Assembly: GCF_018619185.1 (NCBI RefSeq)
Contig: NZ_JAAXYC010000003.1
Coordinates: forward strand, 1 to 64,000
Source of the DNA: Streptomyces sp. McG3
GTDB lineage: Bacteria > Actinomycetota > Actinomycetes > Streptomycetales > Streptomycetaceae
Length of the DNA stretch: 64,000 nucleotides
Reading direction: 5' to 3'
The translations under genes were made by a program, and so were the position numbers. The notes beneath the pieces are model-generated. The model ran no database searches. It had not been told where the DNA came from and saw nothing but the letters and a program-made list of their open reading frames with translations. Below, piece after piece: positions 7,785 to 16,753 of this stretch. Each line of letters starts with the position of its first letter. The stretch's first letter is position 1.

Positions 7785-8387
7785 GTGAATTACAGGGTCC
7801 AGCCCACCGCCCAGGTCGACGAGACCGCCGAGATCGGGGCCGGCTCCAGTGTCTGGGAGCTGGCGCAGATCCGTGAGGGAGCCAAGCTCGGCGAAGGCTG
7901 TGTCATCGGGCGCGGCGCTTACGTCGGCACCGGTGTGCGCATCGGTGACAACGTGAAGCTGCAGAACTACGCGCTCGTGTACGAGCCCGCCGAGCTCGGC
8001 GACGGCGTCTTCGTCGGCCCCGCTGTCGTCCTCACGAACGACCACAACCCGCGCTCGGTCGACCCGGACGGCCAGCAGAAGCGCGGCGGCGACTGGGAGG
8101 CCGTCGGCGTGAAGGTCGCCGAAGGCGCTTCGCTCGGCGCCCGCTCGGTCTGCGTCGCACCGGTAAGGGTCGGCCGGTGGGCGATGGTCGCGGCCGGCGC
8201 CGTAGTCACCAAGGACGTCCCGGACTTCGCCCTCGTGGTCGGCGTGCCGGCCCGGCAGATCGGCTGGGTCGGCCGCAGCGGTGTCCGGCTGGTCGAGCGC
8301 GAGGGCGAGCCGGGGGTGTGGGAGTGCCCGCAGAGCGGCTCCCTGTACGAGGAGAAGGACGCGCTCCTCACCGAGCGGACGGTCTGA
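7785..8387 (+). CDS. Left-handed beta-helix N-acetyltransferase, WbpD/WlbB-like
   Basis: The 200-residue protein starts at GTG 7785 after GAAAGG. Hexapeptide repeats of the left-handed beta-helix type fill residues about 8-165 (IGAGSSVW, LGEGCVIGRGAYVG, IGDNVKLQN, LGDGVFVGP, and so on). The LTNDHNPRS loop is typical of acetyltransferases acting on 3-amino sugars, such as WbpD/WlbB (UDP-GlcNAc3NA 3-N-acetyltransferase) and QdtC. The usual reaction transfers acetyl from acetyl-CoA to the 3-amino group. The substrate is inferred from neighbours encoding the other four enzymes of the UDP-ManNAc3NAcA route. It is the first gene of a rightward polysaccharide operon. Confidence 0.82.
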   Translation: MNYRVQPTAQVDETAEIGAGSSVWELAQIREGAKLGEGCVIGRGAYVGTGVRIGDNVKLQNYALVYEPAELGDGVFVGPAVVLTNDHNPRSVDPDGQQKRGGDWEAVGVKVAEGASLGARSVCVAPVRVGRWAMVAAGAVVTKDVPDFALVVGVPARQIGWVGRSGVRLVEREGEPGVWECPQSGSLYEEKDALLTERTV

Positions 8388-8477
8388 CCCCGTGACCGAT
8401 CACCACCGTTCCCTCACCGCGGACGTGACGATTCCGACCGAGTGGTCCATACGTCCGTACGGCAGAGGGTGAGGCCC

Positions 8478-9692
8478 ATGGCTGGAGCCGCTGCTCCGCA
8501 GGCCGCTGCCGGGCACTCACGGCTCGACTCCCTCACCGGGCTGCGTTTCTGGGCCGCGCTGGCCGTCGTGCTCTACCACCTGTCCCGGCAGGCCGGGCAG
8601 CTCCCGTGGATCAGTGACGTCACCTGGTACGGAAGGAGCGGGGTCACCTTCTTCTTCGTCCTGTCGGGCTTCGTACTGGCGTGGACGTATGACGGCAAGG
8701 TCGTGCCCGCGGTCGTCTTCCTCTGGCGCCGGTTCGCCAGGATCTGGCCGCTGCTGGCCGTTTCGGTCCTGGCCTCCGTGGCCGTCTGGCATGCGCTGGG
8801 CACCGACTTCTCGCTGCGCGGTACCGCCGCGACGCTGGGCCTCGTGAACGCCTGGGTGCCGGATCACGCCTATCTCTCGGGCGGAAACCCCGCTGCCTGG
8901 TCGCTCAGCGACGAGGCCTGGTTCTATCTGCTCTTCCCGCTCCTGCTGGCGATGCCCCTGATGCGGAGCGCCCGGGGGCGGATCGTCGTCGCCGTCGTCG
9001 TGTGCGCGGCCTCGCTGGGCGCCTGGCTGAGCGGCGCCCTGCTCACGGATCCGCTGGTGCGGGTGTGGGCGCTCGACTACTTCCCGCCGACCCGGACGCT
9101 CCAGTTCGTCCTCGGGGTCACCGCCGGGCTCGCGGTGAAACGGGGCTGGCGTCCGGCGGGCGGCCTGCGCGTAGCGGTCCTGGCGGTCCTGGCCTGGCAC
9201 CTGGCGCTGATCCCGTGGTCCCACGCCGTACCGGACAGCCTCTGGTACAGCCCCTACAGCGCCTCCCAGCTGCTGTCCGCGCCGATCTTCGCGCTGCTGG
9301 TCGCGGCCGCGGCGGCCGCCGACGTGGAAGGACGCCGGACCACCCTCGCCGGACCCGTCATGGTCAGGCTCGGGCAGTGGTCCTTCGCCTGGTACCTCTT
9401 CCACGAGATCGTGCTGAGAGCCCTGGTCGGCGTGTACGGCAAACCGGTGGGCCGGCTGGAGACGGCCGGCTTCTGGGCCGCCACACTGCTGCTGAGCCTG
9501 GCGGTGGCCGCCATTGCTTACCATTGCGTGGAACATCCGCTCGAACGCCTGCTTCGTCGTCGAGGCCCAGGCGGGTCCGCCCGCTCCCGAGCGGTACACG
9601 CCGTCACGCAGGAGCCCGGTGCGTACCCGCCGGGCGCGCACACCCTTTCCTCATCCCAACGTCAAGCGACTCAGAAGAAGAGCGTGCAATGA
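8478..9692 (+). CDS. Acyltransferase 3 (OafA/YrhL-type) membrane O-acyltransferase
   Basis: I start at ATG 8478 behind GAGGGTGAGG, giving 404 residues; the frame opens 12 codons earlier without a ribosome site. Residues about 18-370 match the acyltransferase-3 family: the opening RLDSLTGLRFWAALAVVLYH carries the conserved Arg and His. About ten hydrophobic segments follow, with the FFVLSGFVL and SLSDEAWFYLLFP motifs typical of the family. These enzymes O-acetylate extracellular or membrane-attached sugars using cytoplasmic acetyl-CoA. A cytosolic C-terminal tail of about 40 residues is polar. The stop overlaps the start of the epimerase gene (ATGA), so the two are translationally coupled. It probably decorates the polymer made by this cluster. 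Confidence 0.85.
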   Translation: MAGAAAPQAAAGHSRLDSLTGLRFWAALAVVLYHLSRQAGQLPWISDVTWYGRSGVTFFFVLSGFVLAWTYDGKVVPAVVFLWRRFARIWPLLAVSVLASVAVWHALGTDFSLRGTAATLGLVNAWVPDHAYLSGGNPAAWSLSDEAWFYLLFPLLLAMPLMRSARGRIVVAVVVCAASLGAWLSGALLTDPLVRVWALDYFPPTRTLQFVLGVTAGLAVKRGWRPAGGLRVAVLAVLAWHLALIPWSHAVPDSLWYSPYSASQLLSAPIFALLVAAAAAADVEGRRTTLAGPVMVRLGQWSFAWYLFHEIVLRALVGVYGKPVGRLETAGFWAATLLLSLAVAAIAYHCVEHPLERLLRRRGPGGSARSRAVHAVTQEPGAYPPGAHTLSSSQRQATQKKSVQ

Positions 9693-10792
9693 AAGTCATC
9701 AGCATCGTCGGTGCTCGCCCCCAGTTGGTGAAACTGGCTCCTGTCGCGGCGGCATTCGCCAAGACCGATCACCAGCACGTCATCGTCCACACCGGACAGC
9801 ACTACGACGCGGACCTTTCCGACGTCTTCTTCGAAGGTCTCGGCATCCCGGACCCGGATGTGCACCTCGGCGTCGGCTCCGGAAGCCACGGCGTACAGAC
9901 CGGATCGGTGCTCTCCGCGCTCGATCCGGTCCTGGAAGCGGAGAAGCCCGACTGGGTCCTGGTCTACGGCGACACCAACTCGACCATCGCCGGAGCCCTT
10001 TCCGCGGTCAAGCAGCACCTTCCGGTGGCCCATCTCGAAGCGGGCCTGCGGTCCTTCAACCGCCGGATGCCCGAGGAGCACAACCGGGTACTGACCGACC
10101 ACTGCGCCGATCTGCTGCTCGCGCCGACCGAGGAGGCCGTACGACACCTCGCGTCCGAAGGGCTGTCCGAGCGCACGGAACTGGCCGGCGACGTCATGGT
10201 CGACATCTGTCTCCGTATCCGGGACGCCGTGCGCGCCGGTGAGCACGCGGCCCCGGCCCTGCCCGAGGGCATCGACCCCTCGCAGCCGTTCCTGCTGGCC
10301 ACGCTGCACCGGCCGGACAACACGGACGACCCGGCTCGGCTGTCCGCGATCATCGACGCCCTCGCGGGCCTGCCCGTGCCCGTCGCCCTGCTCGCCCACC
10401 CCCGTCTCGTGGCGCGCGCCGAGGCGCATGGCATCGAGCTTGCGAGGGGAGCCGTGCACGTCGGCCGACCGCTGCCGTACGCGGGCCTCATCGCCGCCGT
10501 GCTCGCCTCGTCGGGCGTGGTCACCGACTCGGGAGGCCTCCAGAAGGAGGCCTTCCTCCTGGAGCGGATCACCACGACCATCCGCCCCGAGACCGAGTGG
10601 GTGGAAACCGTCCACACCGGTTGGAACGTCTTGGTTCCCGACCCGCACGAGATGGATCCGGCCCAGTGGGCTGCCACCGTCTCCCGCCCTGTCCCCACGA
10701 GCGACCCCGGTACGCCGTACGGCGACGGGCACGCCGCGGAAAACGTCGTCCGGATCATGGAAGAATGGAAAGGGGGCAGCCGGTCCGCGTGA
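9689..10792 (+). CDS. Non-hydrolysing UDP-N-acetylglucosamine 2-epimerase family (WecB/WbpI-like)
   Basis: The 367-residue protein starts at ATG 9689, overlapping the previous stop; a much longer upstream frame is only a shadow of the acyltransferase gene. It has the WecB family signatures IVGARPQLVKLAPV at the N-terminus, GDTNSTIAGALSA with LEAGLRSF...MPEEHNR in the middle, and TDSGGLQKEAF in the C-terminal Rossmann domain. These place UDP and the catalytic acids between two GT-B-like domains. Members invert C2 of UDP-GlcNAc or, in the WbpI branch, of UDP-GlcNAc3NAcA. Because the cluster also holds WbpA, B, D and E candidates, the WbpI reaction is the better guess, but motifs alone do not decide it. 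Confidence 0.88.
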   Translation: MKVISIVGARPQLVKLAPVAAAFAKTDHQHVIVHTGQHYDADLSDVFFEGLGIPDPDVHLGVGSGSHGVQTGSVLSALDPVLEAEKPDWVLVYGDTNSTIAGALSAVKQHLPVAHLEAGLRSFNRRMPEEHNRVLTDHCADLLLAPTEEAVRHLASEGLSERTELAGDVMVDICLRIRDAVRAGEHAAPALPEGIDPSQPFLLATLHRPDNTDDPARLSAIIDALAGLPVPVALLAHPRLVARAEAHGIELARGAVHVGRPLPYAGLIAAVLASSGVVTDSGGLQKEAFLLERITTTIRPETEWVETVHTGWNVLVPDPHEMDPAQWAATVSRPVPTSDPGTPYGDGHAAENVVRIMEEWKGGSRSA

Positions 10793-10838
10793 CATGCGCA
10801 GCACCGCGTTTGGTGCTAATAGGCATATGTCACCGTGC

Positions 10839-10855
10839 TAGCGTCACCATTTATG
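10839..10855 (+). promoter_or_regulatory. Candidate -10 element for a leaderless glycosyltransferase transcript
   Basis: TAGCGT (10839-10844) ends 8 bases before ATG 10853, and no ribosome site precedes that ATG. No good -35 is visible at the right spacing, so this is tentative. Confidence 0.3.
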
Positions 10856-12280
10856 TCAGTGTCTCCCAGGTCCGGGCTGCCCTCGAAAGGCACGCGACCT
10901 CATGTGATCTATTTCGCCATCGGTTTCCCGCCGGCTGCAAAAAGCTGCGCCTACCGAATGCGCGAAACCGCGAACCAGTTCATCAACACCGGCTGGGACG
11001 TCACCGTCGTCACCATCGCCCAGGACTCGTGGGAACTGGACTCCGGCATCGACCTCACTCTTCTTGAGCAGGTCGATCCGCGCGTGAAAGTCATCGAACT
11101 GCCGCTCTCGCGCGAAGACCTGGAGACGGACATCCGTCGCTTCGACGAGGCGCGGGCTCTCAACCCCGCCAAGTGGGTCACGGAGCTGCGCAAGCGCCAG
11201 GCCGAGACCTTCCCCGAGGCCAGCTTCGGTGAATGGCGCGAGGCCCTGGAACGGGCCGCGCTGGACATCCACCGGGAGCACCCCGCGGACCTCTTGGTCG
11301 CCAGCTGCGTGCCGTACGTGAACCTGGCAGCCGCCTGGAAGCTGTGGGAGGAGGCGCGCGTTCCGTACGCCGTCGACTTCCGCGACGGCTGGTCCATCGA
11401 CGTCATCGACGGCACGGAGGCCTTCTCCCGCGACTCCGAGCTGGGCCGCTGGGAGCAGAAGATCCTGGACCACGCGGTCTCGCTGTGGGTGGTCAACGAC
11501 CCGATCGCGGAGCACTACCGCGCTCGCTACCCGGACTTCGCCGACCGTGTGCGGGTCGTGCGCAACGGTTACGACGCGGACAGCTCGCCGGGCCATGCCC
11601 ACAAGCCCGACCTCGACGCGGGTCTCACCTTCGGCTACCTCGGCACGGTGAACTTCACGGCCACGCACCTCGAAACGGTGCTGGACGCCTGGCGCGCGGC
11701 GCGCGAGCGGGAACCGATGCTCGCCAACGCCCGCTTCGAGGTCCGCGGCCACATCGGCAACGGCGCCGGCCGCGGGGCCACGCGGCACGCCGAGATACTG
11801 AAGGAGGCGGAGGCGGACGGAGTCCATTTCGGCGGACCCGCTTCCAAGGCCGAGGTCGCCGAGATCTATGCGCGCTGGGACGCCATGGTCCTCATTCTCA
11901 TCGGAGGCCGCTTCGTCACCTCCGGCAAGGTCTACGAGTACATGGCCACGGGACTGCCGATCGTCTCCGCGCACGTCGTGGAGCACGACGCCTCGAACGT
12001 GCTGCGGGGCCACCCGCTCTGGACGGGAGCCGTGGGCCTCGACGTCGAGGCCATGACCGACGCGTTCGTCCGCGCCGCGCACCTGGCGGTCGACACGAGC
12101 GATGAGGCCCACGCAGAGGCCATGGCCCACGCCGACCAGTACACCCGGGAGTCGCTCATGACCGTGGCGGTGCGGGAGCTGGTCGACCGGCTGTCCGCGG
12201 ACCAGCCCGAGCGCGTCAGCCTCAAGGACGCGTCCACCCTCCCCGAGAAGTCGATCGTCACCGGAGGACCCGCGTCGTGA
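10853..12280 (+). CDS. Glycosyltransferase family 4-like protein
   Basis: This 475-residue GT-B glycosyltransferase should act on the cytoplasmic face of the membrane. The N-terminal domain begins VIYFAIGFPPAAKSCAYRMRE, the donor-side loop with a Ser/Cys-rich acceptor region. The C-terminal domain has FGYLGTVNF and the nucleotide-binding GKVYEYMATGLPIV, containing the conserved Glu. I prefer ATG 10853 over GTG 10835. Neither has a clear ribosome site, but a TAGCGT box lies 8 bases before 10853, which would give a leaderless message. The stop overlaps the next start (GTGA), tying it to the following glycosyltransferase. Donor and acceptor cannot be read from sequence. Confidence 0.8.
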   Translation: MSVSPRSGLPSKGTRPHVIYFAIGFPPAAKSCAYRMRETANQFINTGWDVTVVTIAQDSWELDSGIDLTLLEQVDPRVKVIELPLSREDLETDIRRFDEARALNPAKWVTELRKRQAETFPEASFGEWREALERAALDIHREHPADLLVASCVPYVNLAAAWKLWEEARVPYAVDFRDGWSIDVIDGTEAFSRDSELGRWEQKILDHAVSLWVVNDPIAEHYRARYPDFADRVRVVRNGYDADSSPGHAHKPDLDAGLTFGYLGTVNFTATHLETVLDAWRAAREREPMLANARFEVRGHIGNGAGRGATRHAEILKEAEADGVHFGGPASKAEVAEIYARWDAMVLILIGGRFVTSGKVYEYMATGLPIVSAHVVEHDASNVLRGHPLWTGAVGLDVEAMTDAFVRAAHLAVDTSDEAHAEAMAHADQYTRESLMTVAVRELVDRLSADQPERVSLKDASTLPEKSIVTGGPAS

Positions 12281-14397
12281 CCGACGTCCTGTTCATCGCC
12301 ACCAAGAGACCCCAACTGGGCATCTTCGCCGACTCCCTGGTGAAGTTCCGGGACCGGGGCGCCAAGGTGTACCTCGCCGGCACCTTCAAAATGACCTCGG
12401 TCGCCGAGGAGCTCACCCGCGCCGAACTGGACGGGGTCCACCAGCTGCCGCGCAATCTCAACAAGCGCAGCTCCGCCATGCGCCGCAAGGCCAAGAAGTC
12501 CCCGACGGGCATGCGCGTGTGGATGCAGTCGCAGCGGGACCGCTGGCTGCGGCAGCAGGCCCGAACAGCCCATGTGATCGTGGCTCTGGACCCTGGCGCC
12601 GTCTACACCGTCTGGCGGCTCGCCCAGTACAACACCACGGCCGAGGCACACTTCGGTCTCGCTCCGGCGCTCAGGGCCGTCGACCGGATCGCGGGCGGGG
12701 CGATCCGTCCCTCGACGCTGCCTCCGGTCGCCGCCGTTGCCCAGGACGTACGACGGTCCATCAGCGGCCTTCCCGCCGCGGTGATGCGGACCGCAACCTC
12801 ACGCCCGGTCATGCGCTCGACCGTGGGAGCCCGGCTCTGGCGTTCGGCCGTGACCGTACCGGGTATGCCAGGGACGGTCCGGGCGTCGGCCTCGCGCTAC
12901 GTGGCCGAGGGCATGGAGGAGGCGGGGCGGATCAGCGGTGCGGCCATAGCGCTCAGTTCCGCGGCCGCCAAGATCCCCGATCCCGCGCTCAAGGCACAAC
13001 TGCTCCACGAGAGCGCGATGACCGAAGTCTCCAAGGGCATCAGCCCGCGTGATCTCGGCAAGGCCGTCGACGCACACCTCGCGCACGCCGACGACCAGTT
13101 CGCCAAGGGCCTGCACGAATCCGCGTCGGTGTCCCTGTACCGGGCGCTTTCTCTCGGATTCCACCGTGTCCTGCACATCGACCAGCTGAGCTCTCCGCTG
13201 GCGAAGGACGCGGAGGGCTTCGTAGCGCCGTTGCGGAAGTCATCCGCCTACCGTGCGGTCGCACGGCCCCGCGGCAGGAAGACTCCGCCCAAGAGCCCGC
13301 CGTCTGACCGGCCGCTGCGACTGCTGGTGACCACCAGCACCAATGCCAACTTCCTGCAACACATCGTCGGCCGGTACGGAGACCACCCCGGGGTCGAACT
13401 GCGGTTCCTGGACCTCGCCGCCCAGAAGCCGCTCAAGAAGATCGCCTGGGCCGCGCCCCAGATGCTGGAGGACAGGCTGTCCGACGGCACGTCGGAGTAC
13501 CAGAGCGATGTGGAGCGGCTGATGCGGCCGCATCTCGACTGGGCGGACACGGTGTTCGTCGACTGGTCGGTGGGGCCGGCAGCCATGCTGACCACGATCG
13601 ATCCCGGTGACACCCGGATCGTGGTGCGGCTTCACAGCTACGAGGCGTTCACCCGCTGGCCGCACATGACCGACTTCTCCCGGGTGGACGATCTCGTCTT
13701 CGTCGCCCCGCATGTCCAGCATCTGGTGACGTCGTTGGTGCCGCAGCTGCGCGAGGCGTCCGCACCTCGGATGCACGTCCTGGACAACGCGATGGACCTC
13801 GAAGAGTTCCGTCGCCCGAAGTCCCCCGACGCGCGCTTCAACCTCGGTCTCATCGGGATCAGCCAGGTCGCCAAGGACCCGCGATGGGCCGTGGACGTAC
13901 TGAAGCGCGTGCGCGAGCACGACGATCGTTACCGGCTCCTCCTGGTCGGCAGCGACATGAACCCGAAGACGAGCAAGGCCACCGCCGACTACCTGACGCT
14001 GCTGCAGCGGGAGCTGAAGCCGCTGGAGGCGTCCGGCGCCGTCGTACGGACAGGTCCCACCGACGACGTCCCGGCCGCGCTCACCGACATCGGGGTCATT
14101 CTCAGCTCGTCGGTGCGCGAGGGATGCCACGTGGGTCTGATGGAGGGCGCGGCCAGCGCGGCGGTGCCGGTCGTCCGCGACTGGCCCTTCTACGCCGGGA
14201 AGCCCCACAGTGCCCGCACCCTCTACCCGGAGGGCTGGGTCGTGGACTCGCCGGAGGAGGCAGCCAAGCGCATCCTCGACGTCACCGCGACCGAGGAGTC
14301 CTGGCGCGAAGCCTGCGAACAGGCCTCCGAGCACGCGGTCGGGACATGGGACTGGTCCGTCGTCCAGAAGCGCTTCGACGACCTGTTCCTGGGCTGA
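12277..14397 (+). CDS. Large glycosyltransferase with C-terminal GT4-like domain and helical insert
   Basis: The 706-residue protein starts at GTG 12277, overlapping the preceding stop. Residues 1-130 resemble the N-terminal half of a GT-B enzyme (VLFIATKRPQLGIFADSL). Residues about 150-320 are Ala/Arg-rich helices unlike a standard glycosyltransferase. Residues about 330-706 form a second Rossmann pair containing LGLIGISQVAKDPRWAVDVL and the C-terminal signature REGCHVGLMEGAASAAVPVV. The size, nearly twice that of a normal GT4 enzyme, and the split N-terminal part suggest a fusion or an internal insertion. It is the last gene of the rightward operon and ends 18 bp before a strong terminator. 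A specific linkage cannot be assigned. Confidence 0.72.
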   Translation: MTDVLFIATKRPQLGIFADSLVKFRDRGAKVYLAGTFKMTSVAEELTRAELDGVHQLPRNLNKRSSAMRRKAKKSPTGMRVWMQSQRDRWLRQQARTAHVIVALDPGAVYTVWRLAQYNTTAEAHFGLAPALRAVDRIAGGAIRPSTLPPVAAVAQDVRRSISGLPAAVMRTATSRPVMRSTVGARLWRSAVTVPGMPGTVRASASRYVAEGMEEAGRISGAAIALSSAAAKIPDPALKAQLLHESAMTEVSKGISPRDLGKAVDAHLAHADDQFAKGLHESASVSLYRALSLGFHRVLHIDQLSSPLAKDAEGFVAPLRKSSAYRAVARPRGRKTPPKSPPSDRPLRLLVTTSTNANFLQHIVGRYGDHPGVELRFLDLAAQKPLKKIAWAAPQMLEDRLSDGTSEYQSDVERLMRPHLDWADTVFVDWSVGPAAMLTTIDPGDTRIVVRLHSYEAFTRWPHMTDFSRVDDLVFVAPHVQHLVTSLVPQLREASAPRMHVLDNAMDLEEFRRPKSPDARFNLGLIGISQVAKDPRWAVDVLKRVREHDDRYRLLLVGSDMNPKTSKATADYLTLLQRELKPLEASGAVVRTGPTDDVPAALTDIGVILSSSVREGCHVGLMEGAASAAVPVVRDWPFYAGKPHSARTLYPEGWVVDSPEEAAKRILDVTATEESWREACEQASEHAVGTWDWSVVQKRFDDLFLG

Positions 14398-14415
14398 CCA
14401 CCGCTCAGCGGAATC

Positions 14416-14465
14416 GATACGGCGGAGGGCCCGCACCCCATGGGGTGCGGGCCCTCCGCCGTATC
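14416..14465. terminator. 50-bp perfect palindrome, bidirectional terminator between convergent polysaccharide operons
   Basis: GATACGGCGGAGGGCCCGCA and its exact complement meet around a CCCCATGGGG centre, so both arms are 25 bp with no mismatches. It lies between the stop codons of the rightward glycosyltransferase (14397) and leftward galE (14483). There is no T-run, as is common in Streptomyces. Confidence 0.9.
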
Positions 14466-14482
14466 CACGCGCGTTGTGCCGG

Positions 14483-15460
14483 TCAGACAGGCACGCCGGG
14501 ATGCCGCAGGCGCCACCCCGCCCAGGCCGACTCGACCATGGTGCGTATGCCGTGCCGGGCCGACCAGTCCAGCTCCTCGGCGATGCGGTTCACCGAGGCG
14601 ACCACCCGGGCCGGGTCACCGGGGCGGCGGGCCCCGGTGACCGGGGGCGGGCCGGTGCGGCCGGTGACGTCGAGGATGATGTCGACCATCTCGGCGACGG
14701 AGGCTCCCTCACCCCGGCCGATGTTCAGCACCAGTTCGGCGGAGGGGTCCCGGGCCAGTCGGCGGGCCGCGGCGACGTGTGCGGAGGCGATGTCCTCCAC
14801 GTGGACGTAGTCACGGACGCAGGTGCCGTCCGGGGTCGGATAGTCGTCGCCGAAGATCCGGGGGGCCTCGTCTGCCTCCAGGCGTTCGAAGACCATCGGG
14901 ACCAGGTTGGAGACGCCTTCGTCGGCCAGCTCCGCCGAAGCGGCCCCGGCCACGTTGAAGTAGCGCAGTGAGGCCGTGGCCATGGAGTGCGCCCGGCCGG
15001 CCGCTGCCACCAGCCACTCGCCCGCCAGTTTGGTCTCGCCGTACGGGCTGAGCGGCAGGCACGGGGTGTCCTCGGTGACCAGGTCGACGTCGGGCATGCC
15101 GTAGACCGCCGCCGACGAGGAGAACAGGAAGCGGCGGACACCGGCCTCGGCCGCCGCCTCCAGCAGGGTGCGCAGTCCGTCGACGTTCTCGCGGTAGTAG
15201 TACAGCGGTCGTTCGACGGACTCCGCCACCTGCTTCTTGCCCGCGATGTGCACGATGCCGGTCACCGCGTGGTCGGCCAGCACCCGGTCGAGCAGTTCCC
15301 GGTCCAGGACCGAGCCCACGACGAGCGGGACGCCTTCGGGAAGGCGTTCCGCGCGCCCGGTGCTGAGGTCGTCGAGGACGACGAGGCGCTCCTCGCCCGC
15401 CATCTGCGCGACGACGTGGGATCCGATGTAGCCGGCCCCGCCGGTGATCAGCCAGGTCAT
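14483..15460 (-). CDS. galE: UDP-glucose 4-epimerase (GalE), extended SDR family
   Basis: The 325-residue protein starts at ATG 15460, two bases after the stop of the upstream dehydrogenase gene, so it is part of the same leftward operon. It has the NAD-binding TGGAGYIGSHV at the N-terminus, the SSSAAVYG serine and the YGETK Tyr-x-x-x-Lys catalytic pair, with RYFNVAGA downstream as in bacterial GalE. It interconverts UDP-glucose and UDP-galactose; some members also take the N-acetyl forms. In this cluster it would supply a galactose or GalNAc-type donor for the polymer. A 4-epimerase of another nucleotide sugar cannot be excluded. Confidence 0.88.
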   Translation of the reverse strand: MTWLITGGAGYIGSHVVAQMAGEERLVVLDDLSTGRAERLPEGVPLVVGSVLDRELLDRVLADHAVTGIVHIAGKKQVAESVERPLYYYRENVDGLRTLLEAAAEAGVRRFLFSSSAAVYGMPDVDLVTEDTPCLPLSPYGETKLAGEWLVAAAGRAHSMATASLRYFNVAGAASAELADEGVSNLVPMVFERLEADEAPRIFGDDYPTPDGTCVRDYVHVEDIASAHVAAARRLARDPSAELVLNIGRGEGASVAEMVDIILDVTGRTGPPPVTGARRPGDPARVVASVNRIAEELDWSARHGIRTMVESAWAGWRLRHPGVPV

Positions 15461-15462
15461 CG

Positions 15463-16749
15463 TCAGCCGCCGATGACGACGCGGCGCACGCCGGCCCAGT
15501 TCGCCGGGTCCGTGGTGCGGCGGCCGTCGACCAGCACGCGGACGTCCGGGAGGTCGGCGGCGGCCAGCTCGCGGTACTCGGCGTGGTCTGCCTGGAGGAT
15601 CGCGGCGGTGACGGCCTGGTGGGCGTCGTGCGGGACGAGGCCGAGGGCGGTCAGCTCCTCGGGGGTGTACATCGGGTCCGAGACGAACGGCACCGCGCCC
15701 CGCGCCTTCAGGGCCTCGACGACGCCGAAGACGCCGGAGAACGCGGTCTCCTTGACGCCGCCGCGGTAGGCCGCGCCGAGCACCAGGACCCCGACGCCGT
15801 CCAGGTCGCCGTAGGCGGCGGCCAGCAGGTCGACGGCGTACGCGGGCATCGCGGCGTTGGCCTCGCGGGCCGAGCGCACGACGGTCGCCTCCGGGTCGTT
15901 CCACAGGTACATCCGCGGGTAGATCGGGATGCAGTGGCCGCCGACGGCGATGCCGGGCTGGTGGATGTGGCTGTAGGGCTGGCTGTTGCAGGCCTCGATG
16001 ACCTTCTTGACGTCGATGCCGTTCTGGCCGGCGAACCGGGCGAACTGGTTGGCCAGGCCGATGTTGACGTCGCGGTAGGTGGTCTCGGCGAGCTTCGCCA
16101 GCTCGGAGGCCTCCGCCGTGCCGAGGTCCCAGACGCCGTTGGGGCGGGGCAGGTCCTCGCGCTCGTCGAAGTCGAGGACGGCCTCGTAGAACGCGACGCC
16201 GCGCTCGGCGGACGCCTCGTCGATGCCGCCGACGAGCTTGGGGTAGCGGCGCAGGTCGGCGAAGACCCGGCCGGTGAGCACCCGCTCCGGGGAGAAGACC
16301 AGGTGGAAGTCCTCGCCGGGGGTCAGGCCCGAGCCCTCGGCCAGCATCGGCGCCCAGCGGGTACGGGTGGTGCCGACCGGCAGCGTGGTCTCGTAGCTGA
16401 CCAGGGTGCCGGGCTTCAGGCCCGCGGCGATGGCCTTGGTGGCGGAGTCCATCCAGCCGAAGTCGGGGGTGCCCTCGGCGTCCACGAAGAGCGGGACGAC
16501 GACCACGACGGCGTCGGACGCGGCGACCGCTGCCGTGGTGTCCGTCGTGGCGGAGAGCAGACCGGCGCCGACGGTCTCCTTGAGCTTGAGGTCGAGGTCG
16601 TGCTCACCGGGGAACGGCTCGGTGGCCGCGTTGACGAGTTCGACGACCTTCTCGTTGACGTCCGCGCCGATGACCTTGTGGCCCTTGGCGGCGAACTGCA
16701 CGGCGAGCGGAAGTCCGATCTTGCCGAGCGCGACTACACAGATATTCAT
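15463..16749 (-). CDS. UDP-N-acetyl-hexosamine 6-dehydrogenase (WbpA/WecC-like)
   Basis: The 428-residue protein belongs to the UDP-glucose/GDP-mannose dehydrogenase family. It has the N-terminal NAD site VALGKIGLPLAVQFAAKGH, a central domain with PERVLTGR and ANQFARFAGQNGIDV, and the catalytic cysteine in GGHCIPIYP. The C-terminal domain starts at LGAAYRGGVKETAFS. The reaction is a two-step, NAD-dependent oxidation of the C6 hydroxyl to a carboxylate. Sequence style (GGHCIPIYP, YSHIHQPG) is closer to UDP-GlcNAc/UDP-ManNAc dehydrogenases than to UDP-glucose dehydrogenase. As WbpA-like it would make UDP-GlcNAcA, the entry step of the UDP-ManNAc3NAcA pathway. Start is ATG 16749, just after the preceding GT2 stop. 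Confidence 0.85.
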   Translation of the reverse strand: MNICVVALGKIGLPLAVQFAAKGHKVIGADVNEKVVELVNAATEPFPGEHDLDLKLKETVGAGLLSATTDTTAAVAASDAVVVVVPLFVDAEGTPDFGWMDSATKAIAAGLKPGTLVSYETTLPVGTTRTRWAPMLAEGSGLTPGEDFHLVFSPERVLTGRVFADLRRYPKLVGGIDEASAERGVAFYEAVLDFDEREDLPRPNGVWDLGTAEASELAKLAETTYRDVNIGLANQFARFAGQNGIDVKKVIEACNSQPYSHIHQPGIAVGGHCIPIYPRMYLWNDPEATVVRSAREANAAMPAYAVDLLAAAYGDLDGVGVLVLGAAYRGGVKETAFSGVFGVVEALKARGAVPFVSDPMYTPEELTALGLVPHDAHQAVTAAILQADHAEYRELAAADLPDVRVLVDGRRTTDPANWAGVRRVVIGG

Positions 16750-16753
16750 CGGG

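Noticed and set aside
5787..8045. A 752-codon leftward open frame
   Set aside because: It lies opposite the pseudoprotease and acetyltransferase genes and consists of Val/Gly/Glu-rich compositional sequence mirroring their codon bias.
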